A stretch of 64,000 nucleotides of DNA from an uncultured Acinetobacter sp. (lineage in GTDB: Bacteria > Pseudomonadota > Gammaproteobacteria > Pseudomonadales > Moraxellaceae). The stretch lies in contig CAJYTY010000031.1 of the NCBI GenBank assembly GCA_913777945.1, positions 62,001 through 126,000 of the forward strand, in the 5' to 3' direction. A program made the position numbers and the translations under genes. Shown piece after piece: positions 1-8,505 of this stretch; positions within the stretch are counted from its first letter, which is position 1, and the number at the start of each line of letters is the position of its first letter. A model generated the notes under the pieces. The model saw nothing but the letters and a program-made list of their open reading frames with translations, had not been told where the DNA came from and made no database searches.

Positions 1-315
1 CTTACACAATGGGCCAAGCATCACGGCTCGGATAAGAACACAGAGCATTTGTACTTCAAGAAGAAGTTCTTATCAGTCATCTTCTACCGGGATGATGTTG
101 GTCAATACAAGAAGACATTCGATGCAGTGAGACTACTGAGAGATCAAAAGCATCCAGCTTATGAGCAAGTGGCGTCAGGACTAAACGAACTGATCAGCAC
201 GACAGATGCAAGCGTTGCTCAGTTTGCTGAGTACCTGAATGACATTCATGCATTTTGTAATACTCAAGGTTGTTGGTTGGAGACGCCAGAGGATTTGATT
301 TGGGTGAGAGAATGA
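1..315 (+). CDS. Hypothetical phage protein, 5' end outside window
   Basis: The reading frame is open from base 1 (first complete codon CTT) to the TGA at 313-315, so this is the C-terminal 104 residues of a gene that starts to the left of the window. A TTG at 49 could serve as a start but has no ribosome binding site. The peptide is soluble and mixed helical, with no motif I recognise. It overlaps the next start by ATGA and lies just upstream of the terminase genes, so it is probably the last gene of the middle region of prophage A. Confidence 0.6.
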   Translation, partial: LTQWAKHHGSDKNTEHLYFKKKFLSVIFYRDDVGQYKKTFDAVRLLRDQKHPAYEQVASGLNELISTTDASVAQFAEYLNDIHAFCNTQGCWLETPEDLIWVRE

Positions 316-404
316 ATAGTGTATTTATGCTTGGAATGCTTGTTGGATTTGCAATAGCTTGCATTGTTTTTTCAATTACTGGGATTAATACAATTGCATT
401 TTGA
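312..404 (+). CDS. Tiny single-membrane-segment protein, 30 aa
   Basis: The ATG at 312 overlaps the stop of the preceding gene (ATGA), which suggests translational coupling. The 30-residue product is nearly one hydrophobic helix (starts MNSVFMLGMLVGFAIACIV). There is no recognised family. Small coupled membrane proteins are common between phage regulatory and packaging genes. The call rests on coupling and hydrophobicity only. Confidence 0.4.
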   Translation: MNSVFMLGMLVGFAIACIVFSITGINTIAF

Positions 405-415
405 GTGAGGTATTT

Positions 416-589
416 ATGTCGTGGGGAGTTTATAAGGTTCATGGTTCAGTTCATGTAATACCAGAATTTGATTTAAAACCTCATGATCAATCGCCAGATT
501 GTGAGTGTGGTTGCACTTACGAGGATGGTGTCTATATACACAACTCTTATGATGAACGTGAACTAACGGAAAATTTACCAAGAAGTTGA
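416..589 (+). CDS. Hypothetical small phage protein, 57 aa
   Basis: The ATG at 416 is preceded by GAGTGAGG at about 403-410 with good spacing, which decides the start over the upstream in-frame TTG at 401. The product contains a short cysteine cluster (CECGC, residues 29-33) that could bind a metal, but it has only three cysteines and no second cluster. It lies 7 nt before the terminase small subunit gene. Function unknown. Confidence 0.55.
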   Translation: MSWGVYKVHGSVHVIPEFDLKPHDQSPDCECGCTYEDGVYIHNSYDERELTENLPRS

Positions 590-596
590 GGTCAAA

Positions 597-1175
597 ATGG
601 CAAGTCTTACAGCAAAACAAGCGAGATTTGTCGAAGAGTATTTGATAGATCTTAACGCGACACAGGCAGCGATTAGAGCGGGATATAGCGAGGCTACTGC
701 AAGATCAATTGGGGCTGAAAACCTTACAAAACCCGACATACTGGAAGCAATTATAGAGGCTCAAGCCAAGCGTTCAGAGCGCACCAAAATTGACGCAGAC
801 TATGTCTTGCAACGCTTAGTGGCGATTGATCAAATGGATGTCTTGGACATTATGGATGACAACTATGCATTTAAGCCTATTGGTGATTGGCCTGTAATTT
901 GGCGTCAATACATCTCAAATATTGAGAATATCGAAGAGTTCGATGGTCGTGGTGACGAAAAAACCCAAGTTGGTTGGCTCAAAAAGATCAAATGGCCGGA
1001 CAAGGTTAAAAACCTTGAGCTACTAGGTAAACATGTGGCGGTTGGTGCATTCAAAGAAAAGATTGAGCACTCAGGCAAGATTGACCTCAATTCTGTAAGT
1101 GACGAAGCTCTAGATAAGCGAATCAAAGAATTAGAAAGTAAGGTGATGCCAAATGACACGAGAGGAGAAACTTGA
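597..1175 (+). CDS. Terminase small subunit
   Basis: The 192-residue protein begins with the typical Terminase_2-type helix-turn-helix region (TAKQARFVEEYLIDLNATQA, residues 4-23, then AAIRAGYS), which recognises the packaging site on concatemeric phage DNA. The C-terminal half is charged and probably contacts the large subunit. The gene overlaps the large-subunit gene by 23 nt, as is usual for terminase pairs. Family assignment is from recognisable sequence features; DNA-site specificity is unknown. Confidence 0.88.
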   Translation: MASLTAKQARFVEEYLIDLNATQAAIRAGYSEATARSIGAENLTKPDILEAIIEAQAKRSERTKIDADYVLQRLVAIDQMDVLDIMDDNYAFKPIGDWPVIWRQYISNIENIEEFDGRGDEKTQVGWLKKIKWPDKVKNLELLGKHVAVGAFKEKIEHSGKIDLNSVSDEALDKRIKELESKVMPNDTRGET

Positions 1176-2601
1176 GTACTTAGCATTACTTGAAGAAAAA
1201 GCAAAGCGTCTTGAGAGAGATCGTTATAAAACACTTGGTGATAAGCTATACCCATTTCAGCGCGAATTGGTTTGGGCAACCAAAGATTACTCTCAAGTCA
1301 TGCTCATGGCAGCAAACCGTGTCGGTAAAACCATGACTGGCACATATATGGATACGATTCACGCACTAGGCCAATATCCGGATTGGTGGGATGGCCATGT
1401 ATTTGATCAGGCGCCATTGATGTGGTTGCTTGGCTACTCGGGCGAAAAGTGTCGTGACCTTTTGCAGACTCCAATTTTTGGCCGTCGAGTCGAGAATAAT
1501 TGGGTTGGCGGTCTAATCCCGCCTGAATACATTCTTGACCATGAATCAATGACGGGCACTACAAACGCAATGCGGACAATCTATGTTCGTCATGGTGGTG
1601 GTGGTGATGTTCAGTATCAATCGTCAAAAGTTCAGTTCTGGTCATACTCTCAAGGTCAGCATGCTTTGATGGGTGACTCATTGGATTGGTATCACATCGA
1701 CGAGGAGCCACGCGATCAAAACATTTTCCCGCAGGTTCTAACACGTACTGCAACGGGTGATCAGGGTAATGGTGGTCGTGGCATCTTAACTTTCACACCA
1801 GAGAATGGGCGAACCGATCTCGTCATTCAATTTATGGATACTCCAAGCGCCGGACAATATTTGATTCGCGCAGGTTGGGACGATGTCACTCACTTAACTG
1901 AGCAAACAAAGCAAACATTACTTGCATCATATCCACCACATCAAAAGGAAATGCGTACTAAAGGCGTTCCGATGCTTGGTCATGGTCGAATCTATGATCT
2001 AAGCGAAGAATACATCACCTGTGATTCATTTGAGATTCCAGACCACTGGATGGTGATCGACGGGATGGATTTCGGTTGGGATCACCCACAGGCACAGGTT
2101 CAGCTTGCGATTGATATGGATACTGAAACGGTCTATGTCACGCATGCATGGAAACAACGCCATGTATCACCAGATGAAGCGTGGGGAGCCACAAAGATAT
2201 GGTCAAGCGACGTTCCAACTGCTTGGCCTGCTGATGGTCATCAAACTGAAAAGGGCTCAACCAAGCAGCAGAAATCTTACTACGAAAAAGCCGGGTTCAA
2301 TATGCTTGCAAATCACGCAACATGGCCAGATGGTGGGAATGGTGTTGAAGCTGGGTTATTTGAAATACTCGACTTGATGCGTAAAGGCAAGTTCAAAGTA
2401 TTTCGTGGCCTAAGAGCATTTTTTGATGAGTTTCTACAATACCACCGTGATGACAAAGGCCGAATCGTCAAGACTGGTGATGATGTATTGGATGCTGTGC
2501 GTTATGCATACATGATGCGTCGATTTGCAGTTCGCAAGGGCGATGTGGGTAAACCTAAAACAGTCAAAGTCAACGTAATTCCAACAGCGCATTGCTGGTA
2601 A
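1153..2601 (+). CDS. Terminase large subunit (packaging ATPase/nuclease)
   Basis: The 482-residue protein carries a Walker A motif (AANRVGKT, residues 53-60) and a Walker B/catalytic segment (WYHIDEE, 179-185) of the packaging ATPase. The C-terminal part with acidic residues (GMDFGWDHP; DDVLDAVRYA) fits the RNase H-like nuclease that cuts the concatemer. The length is normal for P22 gp2-like enzymes. It is followed 22 nt later by the portal gene, the docking partner of the motor. Confidence 0.93.
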   Translation: MTREEKLEYLALLEEKAKRLERDRYKTLGDKLYPFQRELVWATKDYSQVMLMAANRVGKTMTGTYMDTIHALGQYPDWWDGHVFDQAPLMWLLGYSGEKCRDLLQTPIFGRRVENNWVGGLIPPEYILDHESMTGTTNAMRTIYVRHGGGGDVQYQSSKVQFWSYSQGQHALMGDSLDWYHIDEEPRDQNIFPQVLTRTATGDQGNGGRGILTFTPENGRTDLVIQFMDTPSAGQYLIRAGWDDVTHLTEQTKQTLLASYPPHQKEMRTKGVPMLGHGRIYDLSEEYITCDSFEIPDHWMVIDGMDFGWDHPQAQVQLAIDMDTETVYVTHAWKQRHVSPDEAWGATKIWSSDVPTAWPADGHQTEKGSTKQQKSYYEKAGFNMLANHATWPDGGNGVEAGLFEILDLMRKGKFKVFRGLRAFFDEFLQYHRDDKGRIVKTGDDVLDAVRYAYMMRRFAVRKGDVGKPKTVKVNVIPTAHCW

Positions 2602-2623
2602 TCAAAATAAGTGAGGTCAAGTT

Positions 2624-4684
2624 GTGGCTAAAGAACAACAGCTTGCCAATATCCATTCTCTCGCATTAAGACGTTACGACTATATCTATGGAGCATTACG
2701 CGATGAACGCGCGCAGTGCTTGGAAGATCGTCGTTTCTACTCAATTGCGGGCGCACAGTGGGAAGGCAAATTAGGCGAACAGTTCGTCAACAAACCAAAA
2801 TTCGAAGTCAACAAGATTCACTTAGCTGTTATTCGTATTATCAATGAGTACCGCAACAACCGCATTACAGTTGACTTTATCAGTAAAGATGGCTCGAAGA
2901 ATGATGATCTAGCTGATACATGCGACGGTTTATATCGTGCGGATGAGCAGGACTCAGTCGCAGATGAGGCATTCGATAATGCATTTGAGGAAGCGGTAGG
3001 CGGTGGCTTTGGTGCGTGGCGTTTACGAGCATGTAAAGAAGACGAAGACGATGAAGAAAACGAGCATCAGCGAATCCGCTTTGAGCCGATTTATGACGCC
3101 GATTCATCGGTGTGGTTTGATCTTGATTCAAAACGTCAAGACAAGTCAGATGCAAAGTTCTGCTTTGTTATCAGCTCAATGACGCATGAAGCATTCAAAG
3201 ATGAGTACAAGAAAGATCCGACGAGTTTTGACAAAGGCTTGTTGAATGGCAACCTTTTTGATTGGGTAACACCAGAAGTTGTTTATATTGCCGAGTATTA
3301 CGTCAAGGAAGAGATCAAGGAAAGGGTTAATATTTATCGCTTCCCGGATGGCACTGAAGAAAAGCATTGCGTTGAAGATCTAAAAGAAGATCCAGAGACT
3401 AAGCGTGCTTTAGATGCCTTTGGTGCTCGACTCATTCGCGAGAAAACGGTCGAAAAGTGCAAAGTGCATAAGTACATATTGTCTGGTGCCGAGGTTCTTG
3501 AGGATTGCGGGTACATTGCGGGGCGTCACATTCCAATTGTTCCAGTCTATGGGAAGCGTTGGTTTGTTGATAACAAAGAGCGCTGCATGGGCCATGTTCG
3601 CTTAACTAAAGATGCTCAACGTCTAAAAAATATGATGATGAGTAAGCTGGGTGAAATCAGCGCATCTTCTGCAACTGAAAAGCCAATCTTGGCGCCACAG
3701 CAAATACTTGGATTTGAGCATTTGTGGGCTCAGGACAATGTTGAGAACTATCCATACTTACTCGCAAATCCATTAAAAGATGCAAACGATAATGTCTTGG
3801 CTACTGGCCCGATGTCATACACCAAGCCGCCATCTATTCCTCAGTCACTAGCAGCTCTCATGCAGTCGTCTGAGCAAGATATTAAAGACTTACTTGGTAA
3901 TCCTGAGCAGGGCGAAAAGATTGTCTCTAACATCAGCGCAGAAGCTATTGATAGTGTCCAGAATCAGATCGGACAACAGACCTTTATCTACATGTCAAAT
4001 ATGGCAAAGGCTGTGCGGCGTTCTGGTGAAATCTGGCTCTCGATGGCACGTGAACTCTACATTGAAGAGGGCCGAACAATGAAAGTTGTCGGTCGTCAGA
4101 ATGAAGTTGATTCGGTTGAACTATCTCGACCAATCGACATGGGTGAAGGTGTTGAGTACGAAAACGATCTCACCAAGGCATCATTCGACTTGGCTGTGAC
4201 TGTAGGCCCGACATCTTCAAGCAAGCGCAATGCAACGATCAAAGCTTTAACAGCAATGTTGCCGCTTGTGTCGCCAGACGATCAGCCAATCATTAGCTCA
4301 ATGATTATGTACAACATGGATGCAGAAGGTATTCAAGACGTGCGCGATTACTTCCGTGGCAAGCTGCTACGGCAAGGCGTCATGCAACCGACCGAAGAAG
4401 AGCAAAAGCAAATCATGGCTGAGATGCAGAATCAACCGCCTGATCCGAACACTCAATATTTACAAGCAGCGGCAGCAGAAGCAGAAGCCAAGGCGCAGAA
4501 AGCTAAAGCTGACACTGTCTTAGTAATCACGAAAGCAGAAGAAACTCGCGCTAAAACAGCAGAAACGATTTCTAAGATGTCTCGAGATGAGCGTCAAGAA
4601 ATGATGATGCTGTTGCAGCAAATCGATCAAGAACAGATGGCAGCCGCCCAGCCTATGGGTGAGGGAATTCAAAATGAACCTTGA
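2624..4684 (+). CDS. Portal protein (P22 gp1-like)
   Basis: The start is GTG at 2624, shortly after a GTGAGG ribosome binding site. The 686-residue product matches the size and character of P22-type portals: an alpha/beta core followed by a long helical, glutamine- and alanine-rich C-terminal region (about residues 590-686) that corresponds to the helical barrel. The portal forms the dodecameric vertex through which DNA enters and leaves the head. The stop overlaps the scaffold start. Confidence 0.9.
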   Translation: MAKEQQLANIHSLALRRYDYIYGALRDERAQCLEDRRFYSIAGAQWEGKLGEQFVNKPKFEVNKIHLAVIRIINEYRNNRITVDFISKDGSKNDDLADTCDGLYRADEQDSVADEAFDNAFEEAVGGGFGAWRLRACKEDEDDEENEHQRIRFEPIYDADSSVWFDLDSKRQDKSDAKFCFVISSMTHEAFKDEYKKDPTSFDKGLLNGNLFDWVTPEVVYIAEYYVKEEIKERVNIYRFPDGTEEKHCVEDLKEDPETKRALDAFGARLIREKTVEKCKVHKYILSGAEVLEDCGYIAGRHIPIVPVYGKRWFVDNKERCMGHVRLTKDAQRLKNMMMSKLGEISASSATEKPILAPQQILGFEHLWAQDNVENYPYLLANPLKDANDNVLATGPMSYTKPPSIPQSLAALMQSSEQDIKDLLGNPEQGEKIVSNISAEAIDSVQNQIGQQTFIYMSNMAKAVRRSGEIWLSMARELYIEEGRTMKVVGRQNEVDSVELSRPIDMGEGVEYENDLTKASFDLAVTVGPTSSSKRNATIKALTAMLPLVSPDDQPIISSMIMYNMDAEGIQDVRDYFRGKLLRQGVMQPTEEEQKQIMAEMQNQPPDPNTQYLQAAAAEAEAKAQKAKADTVLVITKAEETRAKTAETISKMSRDERQEMMMLLQQIDQEQMAAAQPMGEGIQNEP

Positions 4685-5579
4685 GAATGAGCAAAATCAA
4701 GAAGTTGAAGAAATCGACACTCCTGAAATTGAACCCGAGACCGAAGAAACTACCGAGATGGTAGAAGGCGACGATCAAGCTGATCAGCCAGAAGCAGGTG
4801 AAGGTGAAAACGAAGAAGACGAAGACGACTTCAAAATCAATCTTGGTGATGAGCAAGAGCCTGAACCTGAAGAAGAGTTCAACGGCAAGCCAGCACCACA
4901 GTGGGTTAAAGATTTGCGTGTTGAGGCCAAAGAGTCCAAGCGCAAAATCAAAGAGCTTGAAGAGCAGCTCAAACAAAAAAATCAGCCAGTACAGCAACAA
5001 GAGCTTGGTGAGAAGCCAACGCTTGAGGGTTGCGGGTACGACTCTGAACAGTTTGAAGTTGAGCTATTAGAGTGGAATGAACGCAAACGTCACCACGATG
5101 AACAAGCTAAGAAGCAACAAGAGGAACAGGAGCAAGTTCAAAAAGGTTGGGAAGAAAAACTTCAATCATACGAAGCTAAAAAATCGATATTGAAGCAGAA
5201 AGCCAAAGACTTTGACGATGCTGAGCAGACAGTACGAGATGTACTGGATGTGAATCAGCAGGGCATTGTCATTTATTCCGAAAAACCTGAATTGCTTGTT
5301 TACAACCTTGGCCGTAATCCAGAAAAAGCCAAACAACTTGCTGCTATCAAAAACCCACTCGAGTTCGCATTCCAGATTGGAAAACTCGAAGCACGGATTG
5401 ACGCTCAAATGAAATCTCAAACACGTAAACCGCAAACGAATCCTGAAAGAAAGCCAGGTGGTTCGGCTACCTTGTCGGGTGTTGTTGATACCACCTTAGA
5501 TAAATTACGCGCTGAAGCTGCTAAGACAGGAGACTACACAAAAGTTGTCGCCTATAAGAAGCAGAAGCAAAACAAATAA
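4674..5579 (+). CDS. Scaffolding protein
   Basis: A 301-residue, highly charged, Glu/Gln/Lys-rich, predicted helical protein located exactly between portal and coat, the P22 gp8 position. The first 80 residues are extremely acidic; the rest is coiled-coil-like (ESKRKIKELEEQLKQ). I chose ATG 4674 over the upstream GTG 4659 because GAGGG at about 4661-4665 is well spaced for it. It should direct coat assembly and leave the procapsid before packaging. The portal gene overlaps by 11 nt. Confidence 0.85.
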   Translation: MNLENEQNQEVEEIDTPEIEPETEETTEMVEGDDQADQPEAGEGENEEDEDDFKINLGDEQEPEPEEEFNGKPAPQWVKDLRVEAKESKRKIKELEEQLKQKNQPVQQQELGEKPTLEGCGYDSEQFEVELLEWNERKRHHDEQAKKQQEEQEQVQKGWEEKLQSYEAKKSILKQKAKDFDDAEQTVRDVLDVNQQGIVIYSEKPELLVYNLGRNPEKAKQLAAIKNPLEFAFQIGKLEARIDAQMKSQTRKPQTNPERKPGGSATLSGVVDTTLDKLRAEAAKTGDYTKVVAYKKQKQNK

Positions 5580-5594
5580 TTTGGAGTACTAAAT

Positions 5595-6857
5595 ATGCCA
5601 AACGCATTTAACAAAGAAGAAATTGTCGCATGGGAACAGCTTTGTGAGGGATTTGAAGACTCAGAAGTAATGGCAAAAAATGTGTCAAAGTATGAAATCA
5701 GTGGAACAGATGCCGCTCGAACCAATGATACAATGTGGCGTCCAATGCCGTATATCGCAACATCTTATGATGGTATGGACCAAACCAACAACTTCAAAGA
5801 AAAGACTCAGTTAGCTGTACCAGCAACGATTGGTTTTAAAAAATCAAGCCCATTTTTACTGGATGCATCTGAGCTTCGAGATGCCCTTCAACAGCAACGA
5901 CTTGGTGAATCTGCTCGTCAAAAGCTGGCTTCTGATATCAACACTGCTGTTGCCCGTACTGCTGCGATGCAGGGAACAGTTGTGGTAACACGAACTGGCT
6001 CAGCATCTTCTTACGATGATATTTCACTTGCTGATGCAGCTTTAACAGAGCAAGGCATCAATAGTGAGGATCGTAAATTTATCTTATCAGCACGAGATTA
6101 CAATGGGCTTGCAGGAGATTTGGCAAAATCTACACGCTCATTCACCGGCAACAAGTCAAATGATGCTTATACTCGAAGTTTTGTTGGTGAGGTAGCGGGG
6201 TTTGATACATTTAAAGCTGACTATGTGCCACGCTTAACTGCTGCGGTTGCTACAGGTGTAACCATTGGTGCTGCTAACCAGTATTATGTTCCTAAAGCCA
6301 CATCTACAGCATCTACAGGTGAAGTGGGTAACGTTGACAATCGCTATCAAACAATTACAGTAGCGAATACCACAGGCGCATTAAAAGCTGGCGATTGTTT
6401 CACTATTGCTGGAGTTGAGTCAGTTCATCACATCAATAAAGAAGCAACAGGTCAGTTAAAAACTTTCCGTGTTATCTCAGTGAACAGCGCGACCTCAATT
6501 GTTATTTCACCTCCAATCATTTCTGCACAAGGTGCAAGTGAGGCAGAAAAGCAGTACCAGAACGTTTCAGCTACACCTGTGAATGGCGCGGTAGTAAATA
6601 TTCTTAATATCAAAACCGCTTATGCAAATCCTTTCTGGCATCGGAATGCAATTGAATTGATTCCGGCAGTAGCTGCCGTACCTCGTGATGCTGGTGCTGC
6701 TGTAATGACATATACAACTTCAAGCGGTATTGAAATTGTATTCCAGAAGCAATACGACATTAACACCATGAAAACCAAGTTCCGTCTAGATACATGGTTC
6801 GGTGTTGTGATGACAAATCCAGAAATGTGCGGTATTGAGCTATTCAATCAATCCTAA
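5595..6857 (+). CDS. Major coat protein (P22 gp5-like)
   Basis: The 420-residue product has the N-terminal signature of P22-type coat proteins (FEDSEVMAKNVSKYE, about residues 20-34; then a helical region with LRDALQQQRLGESA). The HK97-fold core is interrupted in the family by an inserted Ig-like domain; the Thr/Ala-rich stretch near residues 210-300 could be this. A GGAGT ribosome binding site precedes ATG 5595. The gene ends in front of a strong terminator, consistent with a highly expressed capsid gene. Confidence 0.93.
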   Translation: MPNAFNKEEIVAWEQLCEGFEDSEVMAKNVSKYEISGTDAARTNDTMWRPMPYIATSYDGMDQTNNFKEKTQLAVPATIGFKKSSPFLLDASELRDALQQQRLGESARQKLASDINTAVARTAAMQGTVVVTRTGSASSYDDISLADAALTEQGINSEDRKFILSARDYNGLAGDLAKSTRSFTGNKSNDAYTRSFVGEVAGFDTFKADYVPRLTAAVATGVTIGAANQYYVPKATSTASTGEVGNVDNRYQTITVANTTGALKAGDCFTIAGVESVHHINKEATGQLKTFRVISVNSATSIVISPPIISAQGASEAEKQYQNVSATPVNGAVVNILNIKTAYANPFWHRNAIELIPAVAAVPRDAGAAVMTYTTSSGIEIVFQKQYDINTMKTKFRLDTWFGVVMTNPEMCGIELFNQS

Positions 6858-6865
6858 ACTTAAAC

Positions 6866-6907
6866 ATGACGACAAATGCCCGCTATATGCGGGCGTCGTC
6901 ATTTTTG
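6866..6907 (+). terminator. Rho-independent terminator after the coat gene
   Basis: ATGACGAC (6866-6873) pairs with GTCGTCAT (6895-6902), enclosing a second perfect stem GCCCGC/GCGGGC, and is followed by TTTTT. It probably limits read-through so that coat is made in excess over the tail genes. Confidence 0.8.
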
Positions 6908-6919
6908 GAGTAATGAAAA

Positions 6920-7576
6920 GTGGAATATCCAAAAGCCTTATATCGCGGCAGCAAAGAAATTTATGATACAAAAATTGTTAATGATCTAGATCAAGAAACT
7001 GAGCTTCGTGAAATTAACTATGTAAGCTTTTCTGATCTACCTGATCCGGTTGTAGAAGATCGCGGCGCTTCAGGAACTGGCAGTAAAACGCACGACGGTT
7101 TAGTCGAAAAACTCGCATGGACAGAAGATCAACTTGAAACAGCAAAAGCAGAGCTAATTGCCTTTAAAAATGATGTACCAGCGATGAAAGCGCGTATTGC
7201 TGAGTTGCAGGGTGGTGTATATGTAGGCCAAAGCTCTCAAATGGGTGAGGCTTTATCAACATTAGAATTAAAGGATAAAGAAAATGATCGCGATGATGGC
7301 AACACTAATGACGCCTTTGTCCACAGCTCAGATTCAAATGAATGCAACGGAAAAGTTGATGGAAGCCAAGCAGAATCATTCGAAGATGCTCCTACAGCGA
7401 CAAATAATGGAACTGAAGCTGATGCAAGCTCAGAACAGTCCGAGCAAGGCGACTTGAAGCAAGATTTTTCTGATATGCATGTTCCTGAGTTACGCGAAGA
7501 ACTCAAAAAGCGCGGCATCAAGTTCAAAGCACGTGATTCTAAAGATGAATTACTCGCACTGCTAAATGGTGGCTGA
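6920..7576 (+). CDS. Hypothetical virion-region protein with C-terminal HeH/SAP-like motif
   Basis: The GTG start at 6920 follows GGAG at about 6906-6909. The 218-residue protein has a short N-terminal beta-like segment (KALYRGSKEIYDT), an acidic low-complexity middle rich in Asp, Ser and Glu, and a C-terminal helix-extended loop-helix motif (VPELREELKKRGIKFK, then DSKDELLALL) typical of HeH/LEM/SAP-like folds. Such proteins occur after coat genes in many podoviruses; the exact role (head assembly or decoration) is not known to me. Confidence 0.65.
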   Translation: MEYPKALYRGSKEIYDTKIVNDLDQETELREINYVSFSDLPDPVVEDRGASGTGSKTHDGLVEKLAWTEDQLETAKAELIAFKNDVPAMKARIAELQGGVYVGQSSQMGEALSTLELKDKENDRDDGNTNDAFVHSSDSNECNGKVDGSQAESFEDAPTATNNGTEADASSEQSEQGDLKQDFSDMHVPELREELKKRGIKFKARDSKDELLALLNGG

Positions 7577-7577
7577 T

Positions 7578-8057
7578 ATGTCATGGACTAAGCGTCAAAT
7601 CATAGAACAAGCGTTTGAAGAGCTAGGTCTGGCTGCTTATGACTTTGATTTACAGCCTGAGCAAGTAGAAAGCGCAAGACGTAAACTCAATAACATGGTG
7701 GCTGGCTGGTCGTCACGTAATATTCAGATCGGCTTTCCGCTGCCATCCGGTGCCGACTCAGACGATATTGATGATGATACTGATGCGCCTGATTATGTTG
7801 TTGATGCAATGATCTATAACTTAGCAATACGAATTGCACCGAGTATGGGCAAGCAAGTATCAGTAGATACAAGGGCAGCCGCACGTGAAGCTTATGACAA
7901 TATGATTAGAATGTCAGTCATCAAGCCTATCAGTATAAAACTAGATCCTATGTTGCCAGCGGGCGCAGGGCACAAGCGCTGCTCTACATTCATTCAAAAC
8001 AAAGACGACAATGTAGTTTTGTCACCGAATCAAGATTTGGAGCTATTCAATGAGTAA
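7578..8057 (+). CDS. Head-closure/tail accessory factor, P22 gp4-like
   Basis: The 159-residue protein begins with a helical segment (WTKRQIIEQAFEELGL) and continues with a region typical of P22 gp4 and related adaptor proteins (RRKLNNMVAGWSSRNIQIGF). P22 gp4 binds under the portal after packaging and starts tail assembly. ATG 7578 is preferred because it follows directly after the previous stop; an in-frame ATG at 7566 would add four residues and overlap. Position before the gp10 homologue supports the call. Confidence 0.8.
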   Translation: MSWTKRQIIEQAFEELGLAAYDFDLQPEQVESARRKLNNMVAGWSSRNIQIGFPLPSGADSDDIDDDTDAPDYVVDAMIYNLAIRIAPSMGKQVSVDTRAAAREAYDNMIRMSVIKPISIKLDPMLPAGAGHKRCSTFIQNKDDNVVLSPNQDLELFNE

Positions 8058-8502
8058 ACGCTTAAATACTACTGATGCGCCCGAAGCTGGTGATCAAGTT
8101 GTCTTATTTCGCACAAAAAATTCTGATTACCGTGCAATTCCTTTTGACGCTTTAGTGCAAGCAATACTGTCTCAGGTGCCAACGCCAGAATATGCACAGC
8201 CTAAAGTTCAACACTTTAACCCAAACGGAAACTTTTCAATAGATGTTGAGAATTATCCAGAGGGTACGTATTTGTACTTAAACCCATCGGCAGGTATTGA
8301 AACTGGTGAAATCAAGCTACCAACACTTGCGGATGTAACGGACAAACAGGAGCTAAGTGTTACCTGCTCACAGCAAATTAATAATTTTACAGTCACTGGT
8401 AATGGATCTGCTGTAATTGGTGCACCGAATGCATTGAACGCCACAGGTTTTTTTAAGCTACGTTTTGATAAGTTATCAGGTACTTGGTATCGAGTGGGGT
8501 GA
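8050..8502 (+). CDS. Hypothetical virion-region protein, 150 aa
   Basis: The start overlaps the preceding gene (ATGAGTAA). The first 45 residues resemble a short anchor, followed by a compact, beta-rich, Asn/Thr-rich segment with glycine turns (residues 55-150), a composition seen in phage decoration or fibre-head proteins. No family is recognised. It stands between the gp4-like and gp10-like genes, so it is probably a minor structural protein. Confidence 0.6.
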   Translation: MSKRLNTTDAPEAGDQVVLFRTKNSDYRAIPFDALVQAILSQVPTPEYAQPKVQHFNPNGNFSIDVENYPEGTYLYLNPSAGIETGEIKLPTLADVTDKQELSVTCSQQINNFTVTGNGSAVIGAPNALNATGFFKLRFDKLSGTWYRVG

Positions 8503-8505
8503 GTA

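Noticed and set aside
4653..5000. 115-aa minus-strand ORF inside the scaffold gene
   Set aside because: It is the shadow of a low-complexity Glu/Gln-rich coding region and gives an artificial Phe/Leu-rich peptide with no start signals.
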